Below are positions 11,693 through 21,500 of a stretch of DNA of 64,000 nt, in pieces. Origin of the DNA: Legionella quinlivanii. GTDB lineage: Bacteria > Pseudomonadota > Gammaproteobacteria > Legionellales > Legionellaceae. The stretch's first letter is position 1. Each line of letters begins with the position of its first letter. Location: the NCBI RefSeq assembly GCF_003265995.1, contig NZ_MVJN01000001.1, positions 310,001 through 374,000 of the forward strand. The letters run 5' to 3'. The notes beneath the pieces were generated by a model, which worked only from the letters and a program-made list of their open reading frames with translations, had not been told where the DNA came from and searched no databases. The translations under genes and the position numbers were made by a program.

Positions 11693-11768
11693 ACGATTGA
11701 GTTCAAAGAACTTCTTTTCAAACCCGCAATTTGATATGCTGACTTAATCAGCTCTGAGGGAACTACTC

Positions 11769-12137
11769 ATGTATAATGTTTCGCGTCTCGTCCTGTTTAC
11801 ATTTCTGTTATTCAGTCTGTCTCTGGCACATGCCGGACGCTGTTTAGGAAACACTTCCACAGCCTGTCCAACTTGCTGTGATCAGTGCTGTGGCAATATG
11901 GGCGGTATTTCATATTGCGACTCATCGGCTGGACGCTTCGTATGTAACAACGGCTACTATTCCGCCTGTTATTGTACTCGTCATGCGATTATGGATCTGC
12001 AGAAAATCCAGGGTTGCTGCCTTTGGCAGGGAGGCGTTTTAAAAGTGGACGACATCACTGGCGCGGTAATTTGCAATAGTGGCCAGGTTTCAGAATCATG
12101 CAGCCTTGATATTACTCAGAATATAGTAACCTGGTAA
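11769..12137 (+). CDS. Small secreted cysteine-rich protein with tandem repeat
   Basis: 122 residues with a signal peptide (cleavage likely after AHA, residue 22) and a GAGGGA ribosome site eight bases ahead. The mature chain of 100 residues has 14 cysteines (25, 33, 36, 37, 40, 41, 50, 59, 67, 69, 83, 84, 102, 111). It is built from two tandem copies of one unit: CC at 40-41 and at 83-84, then GG, then D, G and CNxG, with exactly 18 residues from the second cysteine of the pair to the CN cysteine in both copies. A disulfide-rich secreted fold is expected. I do not know a function. It follows rmuC by 76 bases and is followed by a strong hairpin. Confidence 0.8.
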   Translation: MYNVSRLVLFTFLLFSLSLAHAGRCLGNTSTACPTCCDQCCGNMGGISYCDSSAGRFVCNNGYYSACYCTRHAIMDLQKIQGCCLWQGGVLKVDDITGAVICNSGQVSESCSLDITQNIVTW

Positions 12138-12156
12138 TCCAGTTCTAATTTACAGA

Positions 12157-12185
12157 GTTTGCTCGGTGCTGATAACCGAGCAAAC
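12157..12185. terminator. Perfect 11-bp hairpin after the cysteine-rich gene
   Basis: GTTTGCTCGGT pairs with ACCGAGCAAAC around a seven-base loop, 20 bases after the stop codon. No T-run follows on the plus strand (an A-run follows instead), so it is not a textbook intrinsic terminator; it may protect the message end or separate it from potA. Confidence 0.5.
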
Positions 12186-12260
12186 TGTCATAAAAAAAAT
12201 CTATTACTGGACAACTTTCCCTGCAACAATCATAATTAAGGTTTTGCTCAGCAAAAATCA

Positions 12261-13355
12261 ATGACGACACCTCTGATAGAAATTAAAAACGTTTTTAAAT
12301 CCTATGGCCAGAATGAAATTCTGACCGATATTTCCCTATCTGTCCTTGATGGCGAGTTTTTAACATTACTCGGCCCCTCGGGTTGCGGAAAGACGACACT
12401 GCTTCGTCTGATTTCCGGTTTTGAACAGCCGACGAAGGGGGAAATTTTTATTAACGGTATCTGCGTAAATAATTTGCCTCCGCAAAAACGCGATGTGCAT
12501 ACAGTATTTCAAAGCTATGCACTATTCCCTCATTTGACTGTATTTGAAAATGTGGCTTTTGCACTACGCTGCCGCAAAATCAGAGAAGAAGAGATCCGAG
12601 AGCGGGTTTTGGATGCATTACGGCTTGTGCAGCTGGAACCCTTCGCCGAGCGTAATATCAAGCAGTTGAGCGGGGGCCAGCAACAGCGGGTTGCCATTGC
12701 CAGAGCAATAATTAACCGCCCCCAGGTTTTGCTGCTCGACGAGCCGCTAAGCTCATTGGATTATCGTCTGAGAAAGGCCATGCAATCTGAATTGAAGCAG
12801 CTGCAGCAGAAATTAAATATGACCTTCATCTTTGTTACCCATGATCAGGAAGAAGCTTTGTCAATGTCTGATCGAATCGTCATTTTTAATCACGGCCAGA
12901 TTGAACAGATCGGCACTCCACGGGAAGTCTATGAAACCCCGGTGAATTTGCATGTGGCCAGTTTTATCGGCGAAGCCAATATCTTTCAGACCACAATTAA
13001 GGAAGTCAGGGAACAGAATCTGACTGTTGACATTGAGGGCGTGGAGCTCACCTGCAAAAACACCTCCAATTTCAAACCTGGAGAGAAGGTTCATCTGATT
13101 GTACGGCCTGAAGATATTCGTGTGTGGGATTTGCACGAAGTAAAAGACAGCCACGATATGCTGCCAGGACGAATTAATGAAATTGTTTATAAAGGCTCGA
13201 CTGTTGATTTAAAAGTCAGTCTTGATTCCGGAAAAATAATTAATGCATCTGAATTTTTTGATGAGGATGACGACAAGCTGGAATACAATGCGAATGAAAC
13301 AGTCTGGGTAGAATGGTTATCAGGATGGGAGGTGCTTTTACGCGATGAAAGCTAA
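12261..13355 (+). CDS. potA: Spermidine/putrescine ABC transporter ATPase PotA
   Basis: Cytoplasmic ATPase of the polyamine importer. The ABC domain shows the Walker A GPSGCGKTT, Q-loop around VFQSYALFPH, signature LSGGQQQR, Walker B VLLLDEP and the switch histidine in FVTHDQEEAL. The C-terminal third is the TOBE regulatory domain (VRPEDIRVWD and following). 364 residues, the normal length. First gene of potABCD, overlapping potB by 11 bases. No clear Shine-Dalgarno sequence precedes the ATG. CysA/FbpC-like transporters share this ATPase type; the neighbouring potB, potC and potD settle the assignment. Confidence 0.93.
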   Translation: MTTPLIEIKNVFKSYGQNEILTDISLSVLDGEFLTLLGPSGCGKTTLLRLISGFEQPTKGEIFINGICVNNLPPQKRDVHTVFQSYALFPHLTVFENVAFALRCRKIREEEIRERVLDALRLVQLEPFAERNIKQLSGGQQQRVAIARAIINRPQVLLLDEPLSSLDYRLRKAMQSELKQLQQKLNMTFIFVTHDQEEALSMSDRIVIFNHGQIEQIGTPREVYETPVNLHVASFIGEANIFQTTIKEVREQNLTVDIEGVELTCKNTSNFKPGEKVHLIVRPEDIRVWDLHEVKDSHDMLPGRINEIVYKGSTVDLKVSLDSGKIINASEFFDEDDDKLEYNANETVWVEWLSGWEVLLRDES

Positions 13356-14169
13356 GGCATTCTCACTTTATTTTCTTTACAGCTGGCTGATTATCTTCAG
13401 TTTCCTGCCGCTTTGCTTTGTGCTGATAACCAGTTTTCTCTCCAGGGATCCTGTAAATCTGATGGCCCTGCCCTTTACGCTTGAAAATTATTCAGCTCTG
13501 TTAAACTGGGTATTTATAAAAATCTTCTTTCGCTCATTGCTGATTGCGGCGATTACGACCTTCCTATGTCTCTTAATTGCCTATCCATTCAGCTATCTGC
13601 TGGTGAAGTCTCGTCATCAATCCATTTTGATTCTCCTGATTATCATACCCTTCTGGACCAGCTCTCTGGTACGAACCTATTCGCTCATCGCAATGTTGAA
13701 ATACAAAGGTATTATCAATGCTGTACTATTAAAGCTTCATATTATTCATGAACCCTTATCGCTGCTTTACTCCAACTTTGCGGTCATTATCGGCCTTGTT
13801 TATAACCTTTTTCCCTTTATGGTATTGCCAATTTTCAATAACATGGAACGTTTTGATTTTCGCTTAATTGAGGCGGCCAGAGATTTGGGGGCGAGTAAAT
13901 GGGCGATATTCAATCGTGTTTTTCTGCCCAACACAGCCCCGGGTATCATTGCAGGCTCTCTTTTAGTCATGCTTCCGGCTATGACCCTGTTTTATATTCC
14001 TAACGTATTGGGAGGGGCGCGTTCCATTCTTCTTGGTAATTTAATTCAGAATCAGTTTTTAGTTCTTGAGAATTGGCCACAGGGCTCAGCGACCAGTATT
14101 GTGCTTACTTTGCTATTGCTTTTAATTCTTATGTTTTATCGACGTCAGAATACTGAGGTGAGCGCATGA
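13345..14169 (+). CDS. potB: Spermidine/putrescine ABC transporter permease PotB
   Basis: 274-residue inner-membrane permease with about six hydrophobic helices. The coupling loop is the segment RLIEAARDLGASKWAIFNRV, which binds the PotA ATPase. The first helix region (FSFLPLCFVLITSFLSRD) and the segment IPFWTSSLVRTYSLIAML are typical of PotB. GGAGGT lies just ahead of the start, inside the end of potA. The potC start overlaps its stop by four bases (ATGA). Confidence 0.93.
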   Translation: MKAKAFSLYFLYSWLIIFSFLPLCFVLITSFLSRDPVNLMALPFTLENYSALLNWVFIKIFFRSLLIAAITTFLCLLIAYPFSYLLVKSRHQSILILLIIIPFWTSSLVRTYSLIAMLKYKGIINAVLLKLHIIHEPLSLLYSNFAVIIGLVYNLFPFMVLPIFNNMERFDFRLIEAARDLGASKWAIFNRVFLPNTAPGIIAGSLLVMLPAMTLFYIPNVLGGARSILLGNLIQNQFLVLENWPQGSATSIVLTLLLLLILMFYRRQNTEVSA

Positions 14170-14933
14170 AACAGTTCGCCCAGCGTTTTTTTCTTTTTTT
14201 TGTTTACACCCTCTTATATTTTCCTATTCTCATTCTGGTGCTTTACTCAGTTAATAATGCCAAGTTTTCCCTGCAATGGCATGGTTTTTCAATAAAGTGG
14301 TACACTGAACTTTTCCATGATCGCGGATTGTGGGCCGCATTTAGCAACTCATTAATATTAGGAGTCAGTTCGGCATTAATCGCTACGGTTATGGGTTTAT
14401 TAACTGCCGTACACCTCTTTCTCTTCAAAACCAGACATCGACAAGTTCTGGCTGTAATGCTTTTATTGCTGGTGATTATTCCTGATTTGGTCTTAGGTGT
14501 TTCATTATTGATATTCTTTAATATCACCGGACTACCCCTTGGATTTTTTAGTCTCCTGATTGCACACATTACCTTTTGCCTGCCTTTTGTTATTTTAACC
14601 ATTAATGCACGCATCAATACCCTAAATCCCAATATCTATTTCAGTGCGCTGGACTTAGGGGCTAGCCGTTTTACCGCATTAAGAAAAATCTTGCTGCCCC
14701 TGCTTTGGCCTGCCGTTCTTAGCGCCTTTCTGCTTTGCTTTACCCTGTCTCTCGATGATGTGATTATCAGTTATTTTGTGGCCGGGCCTGATTTCAATAT
14801 TCTTCCTCTGACCATCTATTCGCTCGTTCGCGCAGGGGTTACTCCTGAGCTCAATGCGCTTTGTTCTATCACATTTGGCTTCTCGATGATTCTGGTCATC
14901 ATTTCTCATTTATTATCCAGGCGTTCACTATGA
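14166..14933 (+). CDS. potC: Spermidine/putrescine ABC transporter permease PotC
   Basis: 255-residue inner-membrane permease. FPILILVLYSVNNAKFSLQW followed by GFSIKWYTELF is the typical PotC start, and the coupling loop is ALDLGASRFTALRKILLPLL. The segment LSLDDVIISYFVAGPDFN is characteristic of PotC. Start and stop both overlap the neighbours by ATGA, showing translational coupling through potB-potC-potD. Confidence 0.94.
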   Translation: MKQFAQRFFLFFVYTLLYFPILILVLYSVNNAKFSLQWHGFSIKWYTELFHDRGLWAAFSNSLILGVSSALIATVMGLLTAVHLFLFKTRHRQVLAVMLLLLVIIPDLVLGVSLLIFFNITGLPLGFFSLLIAHITFCLPFVILTINARINTLNPNIYFSALDLGASRFTALRKILLPLLWPAVLSAFLLCFTLSLDDVIISYFVAGPDFNILPLTIYSLVRAGVTPELNALCSITFGFSMILVIISHLLSRRSL

Positions 14934-15955
14934 AAAAGCTGATGCTTGTATTCTGGTTTGTATTCTATTCAGTAACCGGGTTTTCTGCTGTAGTGAATGT
15001 CTATGTCTGGGGCGGTGAAATTCCCAAATCAGTTGTTCAGCAATTTGAAAGTGAAACAGGGATCAAGGTGAATTTTTCCACCTATGACAGCAATGAAACC
15101 ATGTATGCCAAATTAAAGGCAAGCAGCAGAACCATTTATGATGTAATTCTGCCTTCAGGCTATTTTGTTGAACGAATGAAAAAACAGAATATGCTTCATC
15201 CTGTCGATCCGCAAAAATTACCTAATCTTAAAAATCTTGATCCTGTTTTTACCAATAATGCCTTCGATCCGGGTAATCAATTCAGCGTACCCATGATTTG
15301 GGGATTAACCGGCATTTTTTACGATCAGACCAAAATAAAAAATCCCCCCCTAAGCTGGGCAGAACTTTGGGAGAAACAGTGGAAAAACCAGTTAATGCTT
15401 CTTGATGATTCCCGGGAAGTATTCGCGATTGCCCTGATGAGTCTCGGTTTTGATCCTAATGATACGGATGTAAAACATATTCAGCTGGCTTATGAACATC
15501 TTTTAAAGCTGGTTCCCAATATCAAACTCTTTGCCAGCGACAGTATTCAGGCCCTTATGATTGATGAAGATGCCTCGCTCGGTAGCGCCTGGAATGGTGA
15601 TGCATTTAAGGCGCAGGCGGAAAATACAAACATCCGTTTTAACTTTCCGCGAGATGGTTTTGTGATTTGGGTAGACTGTCTGGCAATGCCACTCAATCCA
15701 CCCCACCCCGAAGAAGCCTATGCCTTTATCAACTTCATTCTACGTCCCGACGTTGCCAGCCAGATTGCATTAAAAGAAGGCCATGCCATCACCAATTTGT
15801 CAGGACGAAAATTACTGCCTACCTCACTTCAGGAAAATACGCTGATTTACCCGCCGGCGGAGGTTTTGAAGCAAGGACATTTTCAAAGAGATGTGGGAGA
15901 AGATACCCTGTTAATATATAACCAGTACTGGGAACAGCTTAAGCTGGCGTTTTAG
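14930..15955 (+). CDS. potD: Spermidine/putrescine-binding protein PotD
   Basis: Periplasmic polyamine-binding protein. The ATG at 14930 overlaps the potC stop and gives a signal peptide ending near TGFSA; the frame is open further upstream but that would run through potC. The mature protein starts VVNVYVWGGEIPKSVVQQFE, the usual PotD opening, and has the conserved segments SAWNGDAFKA and FVIWVDCLAMP near the ligand site. 341 residues, normal length. Followed directly by a palindromic repeat that separates it from the convergent glycosyltransferase gene. Confidence 0.93.
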   Translation: MKKLMLVFWFVFYSVTGFSAVVNVYVWGGEIPKSVVQQFESETGIKVNFSTYDSNETMYAKLKASSRTIYDVILPSGYFVERMKKQNMLHPVDPQKLPNLKNLDPVFTNNAFDPGNQFSVPMIWGLTGIFYDQTKIKNPPLSWAELWEKQWKNQLMLLDDSREVFAIALMSLGFDPNDTDVKHIQLAYEHLLKLVPNIKLFASDSIQALMIDEDASLGSAWNGDAFKAQAENTNIRFNFPRDGFVIWVDCLAMPLNPPHPEEAYAFINFILRPDVASQIALKEGHAITNLSGRKLLPTSLQENTLIYPPAEVLKQGHFQRDVGEDTLLIYNQYWEQLKLAF

Positions 15956-15956
15956 T

Positions 15957-16075
15957 AATCAACCCTCTCCCTAGCCCTCTCCCAGCTTGGGAGAGGGGAC
16001 TTTTCTGAAGGAGTCTTCCTTAAAGTCCTCTCGCCCCTTTGGGGAGAGAGCTAGAGAGAGGGGTTAGAAGCACCC
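15957..16075. repeat. Palindromic intergenic repeat, CCCTCTCCC family, copy 2
   Basis: Starts one base after the potD stop. Bases 15957-15998 are the reverse complement, with very few differences, of the copy after mrcA (same CCCTCTCCC/GGGAGAGGG core and flank). The second half holds a further palindrome with CCCCTTTGGGG at its centre, again matching copy 1 in outline. It lies between convergent genes. Confidence 0.75.
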
Positions 16076-16081
16076 TGCTTC

Positions 16082-16858
16082 TCACTCCGTATTTTTACTT
16101 TCCGGCAGTTTATGCAATTGCCTGTCGGGATAAATCTGCTTCACCCCTCTGTAAAAGGTTCCCTGAGCGCTGAAAGCTGCCATTAGGACACCAGCCTTAC
16201 CATCTAATATTCCGCGCTGCAAAATCAGACAGCGGAAAAACATCCAGCCGGTGCTCATCATTACCGACAGAAACGAAGGCGCTTTACCTTGTTTAATGCG
16301 AACTCTTGCGCTGTAAGACGAATAACGATTAATTTTAGCGAGGGCGTGCGTCACATCGAGAAAGGAATGATGCATAATCGGGTTAGAGATCTTACCTATA
16401 ACACGATTATCGGGAAGAATGATTTTCTCATGAACTATATCATCACTGTATCGAGCTCCGTCTCGCTTAAACAAGCGAATATGACGCTTGGGGCTGGCAG
16501 AATAGCGTAATACTTTCCCATAAAAATTCATGCGAATAGGAATACGGAAAGCCTGGGCTTTTCCCGACTGCATGGCAGACTCGATTTCTGATTTTAAATC
16601 GTCACTAACCGACTCATCGGCATCAAGATTTAATACCCAATCCCCTGAGGCCAGTGCCAGCGCACGCTGCTTCTGAATACCGTATCCCTGCCAATCATCG
16701 CTAATATACACATGCTCTGTGTATTCCTGAGCAACGGAAACCGTTTTATCGGTACTTCCGGAATCGAGTACTATAATCTCATCAGCCCAATCAATCGAGT
16801 CTAAGCATCTTTTTATATTCGCTTCTTCATTTTTGGTAATAATAATAACACTGAGCAT
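16082..16858 (-). CDS. Glycosyltransferase family 2, WaaE/KdtX-like
   Basis: 258-residue cytoplasmic GT-A glycosyltransferase. The start MLSVIIITKNEEANIKRCLD and the segment WADEIIVLDSGSTDKTVSVA are the nucleotide-sugar binding part; NLDADE holds the metal-binding DxD. RLFKRDGARYSDDIVHE is typical of the WaaE/LgtF-type transferases that add a glucose to the inner core of LPS, and no membrane helix suggesting a polyprenyl substrate is present until a short hydrophobic stretch late in the protein. Monocistronic here. LPS core assembly is likely; donor and acceptor cannot be read from sequence. Confidence 0.8.
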   Translation of the reverse strand: MLSVIIITKNEEANIKRCLDSIDWADEIIVLDSGSTDKTVSVAQEYTEHVYISDDWQGYGIQKQRALALASGDWVLNLDADESVSDDLKSEIESAMQSGKAQAFRIPIRMNFYGKVLRYSASPKRHIRLFKRDGARYSDDIVHEKIILPDNRVIGKISNPIMHHSFLDVTHALAKINRYSSYSARVRIKQGKAPSFLSVMMSTGWMFFRCLILQRGILDGKAGVLMAAFSAQGTFYRGVKQIYPDRQLHKLPESKNTE

Positions 16859-16989
16859 TAAATCGACCCGACAGTTAACTTGGGCTTATTTTAACGAGAA
16901 TGCCTGAGCTTGTAACTAAGAAGAGATATTTTAAAGAAGGAAATTAAAGTATTTAACCTATCGGACTTATATTCTGATGTTAGTCAAAA

Positions 16990-17181
16990 TTATTCGTCAT
17001 GGCATTTACGAAAGTTTCTAATTATTTCATTGGTGGAGTTATTAATAATATGACCGTGATAATCACCCGTTTTGCCTTGCACCTGGGTTAGCATCCAAAT
17101 GAACAGTTGCTCAAGATCATCGCTTGTATTATTTTGAACCTCCTGTGCTCCTACGTAAATTTTAGCCGTATATATAAACAT
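16990..17181 (-). CDS. Small hypothetical protein (63 residues)
   Basis: Short frame starting MFIYTAKIYVGAQEVQNNTS with a GGGGA site seven bases ahead of the ATG. The composition (DDLEQLFIWMLTQ, then INNSTNEIIRNFRKC) is that of a small soluble alpha/beta protein, not of random translation. It has no signal peptide or membrane helix. It stands alone in the 575-base gap between the glycosyltransferase gene and the next outer-membrane protein gene; the rest of that gap shows nothing else I can support. Not recognised. Confidence 0.55.
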   Translation of the reverse strand: MFIYTAKIYVGAQEVQNNTSDDLEQLFIWMLTQVQGKTGDYHGHIINNSTNEIIRNFRKCHDE

Positions 17182-17433
17182 AACAATTCCCCATTAACTA
17201 TAATGAGCAGCAATAAAGACAATGAAGTTCACGCGATGTAAAACCTTTCGGTTTACTACGGGAATTGCAAAGCAGATCTTACATCTTGATAAATTAAGTA
17301 TGGCACAGTTTTGAAAATCACAAGCTGTTGTACCACTTTTGCAGCATTTATTTTTTGCCTCTTTCCCAAGGCGACAAAAGAGCATAATATAGCAGATTGT
17401 CTATTCAAACTTTAGACCTTGATCAGGAGTAAA

Positions 17434-18375
17434 ATGAAAAGGATTTGTATTGCGGGTTTATTATTACTGTTAAATTTCTCTACAGCCCTTGCCTATGATG
17501 AACCCTATGTCAATCTAGGATTCACAAGCTTCTTCGATGGCGGACCTCCTGCAGGACCAGGTGTGTATTTTCAGGATTATTTCCAATATTTCACTACTGA
17601 TCAGCTAAAAGATAAAAATGGCGATCGTCTGCCTCTGCCAAAAACAGATGTCGATGTCACTGTCAATATTACACAATTAATTTATCTCTCGAAAATTAGA
17701 GTTCTTGGCGCCAGCCTGGGAATGTCTGCTTTGCTCCCCTGGGTAGTCAACACCAGTGTGGATGATGGCTTGAGCAACACCGCCATATATGGTCAGGTGG
17801 GGCAAGGGGATTTATTCATAGGCCCTGCCCTGCAGTTTGACCCGGTAATGCGAAAAGACGGACAAGGTCCCCTGTGGGTCCAACGTCTTGATCTTGATAT
17901 TGTAGTACCCACTGGTGAATATAACCGCAATTATGCAATCAATCCGGGGAGCAATTTCTGGTCAATTAACCCTTACTGGGCAGGAACATTCTGGTTTACC
18001 CCCAAAATAGCTGCCTCATTTCGTCTCCATTATTTATGGAACGCTAAAAATCATGATCCCAATGTTGCCTTTGGCCCATACGCAAGAACCACACAAGCAG
18101 GTCAGGCGGTTTACGCCAATTTTGCTGGCAGTTATCAGTTCACAGACAAGTTCTTTGCGGGTATCAATGGTTATTGGTTCAACCAGTTCACCGATACCAA
18201 AGTGAACGGGGCGGACGTACAGGGAAGGCGTGAAAAACTCTGGTCGATTGGGCCCGGTTTATTATATAACATCACTAAAAACCATTTTCTCTTCCTTAAC
18301 TATTATGCAGAACAGGATGCAAGGAACAGAGCGCAGGCCAAAGTGGGCGTAGTCCGGTTTGTGATTCATTTTTAG
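17434..18375 (+). CDS. Outer-membrane channel-like protein (phenol meta-pathway family)
   Basis: 313-residue protein with a signal peptide (MKRICIAGLLLLLNFSTALA) and a mature part made of amphipathic beta-strands ending in VRFVIHF with a terminal aromatic residue, as in outer-membrane beta-barrels. The pattern (LPKTDVDVTVN, GPALQFDP, LDIVVPTGEYNRNYAINPGSNFWSINPY) matches proteins annotated as 'involved in meta-pathway of phenol degradation' (Phenol_MetA_deg), a name that says little about role. The ATG at 17434 with CAGGAG at 17423-17428 is preferred over a TTG 15 bases upstream. No catabolic genes are near, so an uptake or structural role is as likely. Confidence 0.8.
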   Translation: MKRICIAGLLLLLNFSTALAYDEPYVNLGFTSFFDGGPPAGPGVYFQDYFQYFTTDQLKDKNGDRLPLPKTDVDVTVNITQLIYLSKIRVLGASLGMSALLPWVVNTSVDDGLSNTAIYGQVGQGDLFIGPALQFDPVMRKDGQGPLWVQRLDLDIVVPTGEYNRNYAINPGSNFWSINPYWAGTFWFTPKIAASFRLHYLWNAKNHDPNVAFGPYARTTQAGQAVYANFAGSYQFTDKFFAGINGYWFNQFTDTKVNGADVQGRREKLWSIGPGLLYNITKNHFLFLNYYAEQDARNRAQAKVGVVRFVIHF

Positions 18376-18386
18376 TATCGTACCAG

Positions 18387-18472
18387 CCGTCTTTGCGAAC
18401 AAAGTGAAGCAATCCAGAGCAGTGCCCGATAAGAGCCTCGATCTGGATTGCTTCGCCAAGGCTCGCAAAGAC
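18387..18472. repeat. GTCTTTGCGA palindromic repeat, copy 1
   Basis: An 86-base imperfect palindrome: CGTCTTTGCGAAC and GTGAAGCAATCCAGA at the left; ATCTGGATTGCTTC and GCTCGCAAAGAC at the right. Two further copies lie at 28114-28203 and 61094-61180. It sits between two convergent genes. Confidence 0.85.
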
Positions 18473-18504
18473 CTTTTTGCACCTATCCTGCACTGAAACC
18501 AGCT

Positions 18505-21500
18505 TTAACCCCTTTGACAGGAAGAGCCGATTTGATCACTGATTGGAAGGGTTAATGCTGGGCCGTCCCTGCTTTCCGTTTCTGCGGATAGCCTCTCTGC
18601 AGGATGAAACAGGGAGGAAAACACCGCCAGTCCAGGTTGAACAGTCTGATTTGCTTCCAGCTGGGTGAATAAATCTATCCCATCTTCAAACTGATTCGCT
18701 TTTGCGATATCCAGTGCAGTCTTCCCCTCTTTGTTTTTTAGGCCGGCAAACACTTGTATTGTAGCGCCATCCTTAAGTCTTGGTTGCAGCTCAAGTACCA
18801 TAGAGATCAGATCCGTTCGCTGCGTAGCCGCAGCCCAGTGCAGAAAACTATTCGATTGCGAATCCTGTTGCCTAATCAAATTGTAAAAAATATGCGCAGG
18901 CAACCTTGAAAGCAGATAACGACCCTGCGGACGATTGAATAAATGAAGTAATAGAGAATCAGACTCCGTCAATCCATCCCAGCTTTTTCTTGTTATATCA
19001 TGATAGAAACTTAATCCGATAGCATCTTCCAGATCTGATTTTATAGTATCGGATATAGCCAGATTCTTGAAAATTAATACCAGAAACTCAAGACCTTCTT
19101 CTGTACGAGCCAGCTTTTCAAAGCAGGATTTACCAGTTTCTTCAAAGGGCTTGAACAACTCTTTTAAAGAGAAACTGAAATTGACCAGCTCAGGATTCTC
19201 TGCCAAATAATTTTCAAGACAACGCCAGAGGTTTTCCTCCTCTCCGGTTTTAAAATTCTTTTCATATAAATACTTAAGCAGGGACGGCATGTCTTTCAAG
19301 GGGCTCGCTAGAAACGAGTACAATAAACTCGGAACTGTGCCTATCATCAATAGATCAAAATTAGCATAGATTTCTTCTGAGTGCAGTGTAGTAGTCAATA
19401 AGTCAAGGAGAGCGCTCATTTTTGCCTTGTTACAGAGTTCATTGAGCGCGTCCTGTTTTGCAACGACACGCTGCTCCTTTGTTTTTAATTGAAGCAGGAT
19501 TTTCCTTTCTTTGCTCTTTTGCATTTGCAATTTGGCCGATGCTATTTTATTTCGTATGGTGGCAACCTCCTGGTTCAACTCATTAATTTCATTTCTCAGT
19601 TTCTTAGCGTCAGGAAGAAGAAAAGCCCCTCTTGTTCCAACAACGTTTTTCATCCTTTTCATAAGAGACTCCTCGCTATTATCTGGTTCATGCGAGGTGG
19701 AGGTAGCCTTTTTAGCGGAAGATCTTACATAAAGAGCAGGGTCAAGCGCTTTGATTACATTACTTAGATTATCCTTTTGAGCCAATTCAAGAGGCGTAAG
19801 CCCATCTTTATTTTTTATGCTCCATACATCGCATTCAGGCTTTAAAAGACCATCACGCAATACGCTGTCCCTTGCAGCCATGATTAAAACAATCACATTG
19901 ATGCGCTGGTTCCTGACCGCCCAATGCAAAAGTGTCTCATTTTCTTTGTCTTTCCAGACTAAAGCTGAAAACAATTGGCTGGTAAAAAGAAGCTTAAATA
20001 CTTGTCGGCCCGTTGGACTGTTAAGCAGGAAGATTAACAAATTGTTCTCATCGCAGAGCTTATCCCACTCAGTGGTTGAGGTCGCACCAAAAAAAATAAC
20101 CGACAATACAAGGAGAGGACCTTTATCAAGCATTTCAGGGACCGGGAGTGATTCCAGGACCTCCTTCAAAAAATCAAGGCCATGCTGTTTCCGGCATAAA
20201 ATTTCAAAATAGCTTTTTCCACTCACAGGTTCTTTTTTGATTAATTCACTTAATGAAAAATAGAACTCGGTCATCTCGGGGTTTTTAGTAAAAGAACGTT
20301 TAAGCGCCAGCCATTTATCATTATCGGATTTTAACCTGCTTAGGAAACTTTCATAACCCGCATTCCTGATAAGCAATAGTAATTCAAGAATTACCTCTGG
20401 CTGTGGTTTCTCTACGCCTGGACGATCAAGCCAGTCGTCAGAAAAAACCTCAAACCATTTATTCAAATCTGACTGAGTTATCTCGTCCTTTGTTGCAGAT
20501 GTAGCTGACGGCAACGGCTCTTCTTCAGCAAACAAGGCCATAGGCTTGGTATCCTTGCTTTCAAATAAACTCATCAACTTAGTCTGCTCATTGATGGAAA
20601 GATCGGTTTTAATTGTATCTATCAGCCTGGATACGCCTAAATTACCACCAGTGCTGATCGGCAACTTCTCTTGACTTTTCTGGTTACTGTTAAAAAAATT
20701 CGGCAACAGACCTGCCAAACCACCCGAAACATTATTTTTTGAGAGACTCGCGGTAGTTGTGGCTGCGGGAGGCTTCCCTCCAGCGGGGTTCATACGCTGT
20801 CTGCCTCGTCTTCCTTTATTAGAATTTCGTTTTCCTCTTACGGTATTTAAATCAGGCGCTGTGTCCTCCTTTTCATTGGCAGAAGAAGCAGCTTCCAGTA
20901 GCTTTTCTGGCTCTTGATTAGGAGCTGTTTCACTTGGCTTAACTGGCTCTTCTATCTTAATTAGCTCATTGGCCAACAGGAAGCTCGTATAATCAGCATA
21001 AGGCAGCTTCCCCTTTAGCCAGCGATTAAAAGCATTTTCTGCCATGTCTTTCTTGCCATTCCGATACAACCTGCAGGTTTCGGCCTGCCATCCCGCGAGA
21101 GATTCTTCCCTGGTTTGCTCAAGAATCACCTCGTTTAAGAAGGCCGTGTCCGGAGTTGTTATTCCTTTCTCCAGCTCATTGCAAAGCCTGGTTAATGGAT
21201 GACCTTTACCCTGGTCAACAAATAAGCGGCACGTAGCACGTGTACAACTCGTGAAAAATTTGTTTAAGGGCGGACCCAGACGATCTTTGCTGCAACCCCT
21301 TCTGGCCTGGTTAACAGGCACTTTTGCATTCGGATCCAGTTCACGGCTCGCCTCATGGCAAAGTGGATCATCCAGCATCCGATACAGGATCACATTCTCA
21401 TACTCCAGACCTTTGATCTGCTCCGGAGTAAATATCATTACCGCCTCGGGGTATTTTTCCCGGGCTTCCTTCACATACTGAGGCAGGGTGATAATGGCAA

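Noticed and set aside
17194-17385. 63-codon open frame on the minus strand
   Set aside because: No ribosome site, unlikely composition and no coding pattern; it fills the upstream region of the outer-membrane channel-like gene.
18262-18493. Two overlapping minus-strand open frames at the end of the outer-membrane channel-like gene
   Set aside because: They translate the GTCTTTGCGA repeat and the antisense of the real gene; the same peptide appears at the other repeat copies.
19489-20212. Plus-strand open frames of 73-131 codons inside the helicase/ankyrin gene
   Set aside because: Antisense shadows of a long, well-formed coding frame; no ribosome sites.
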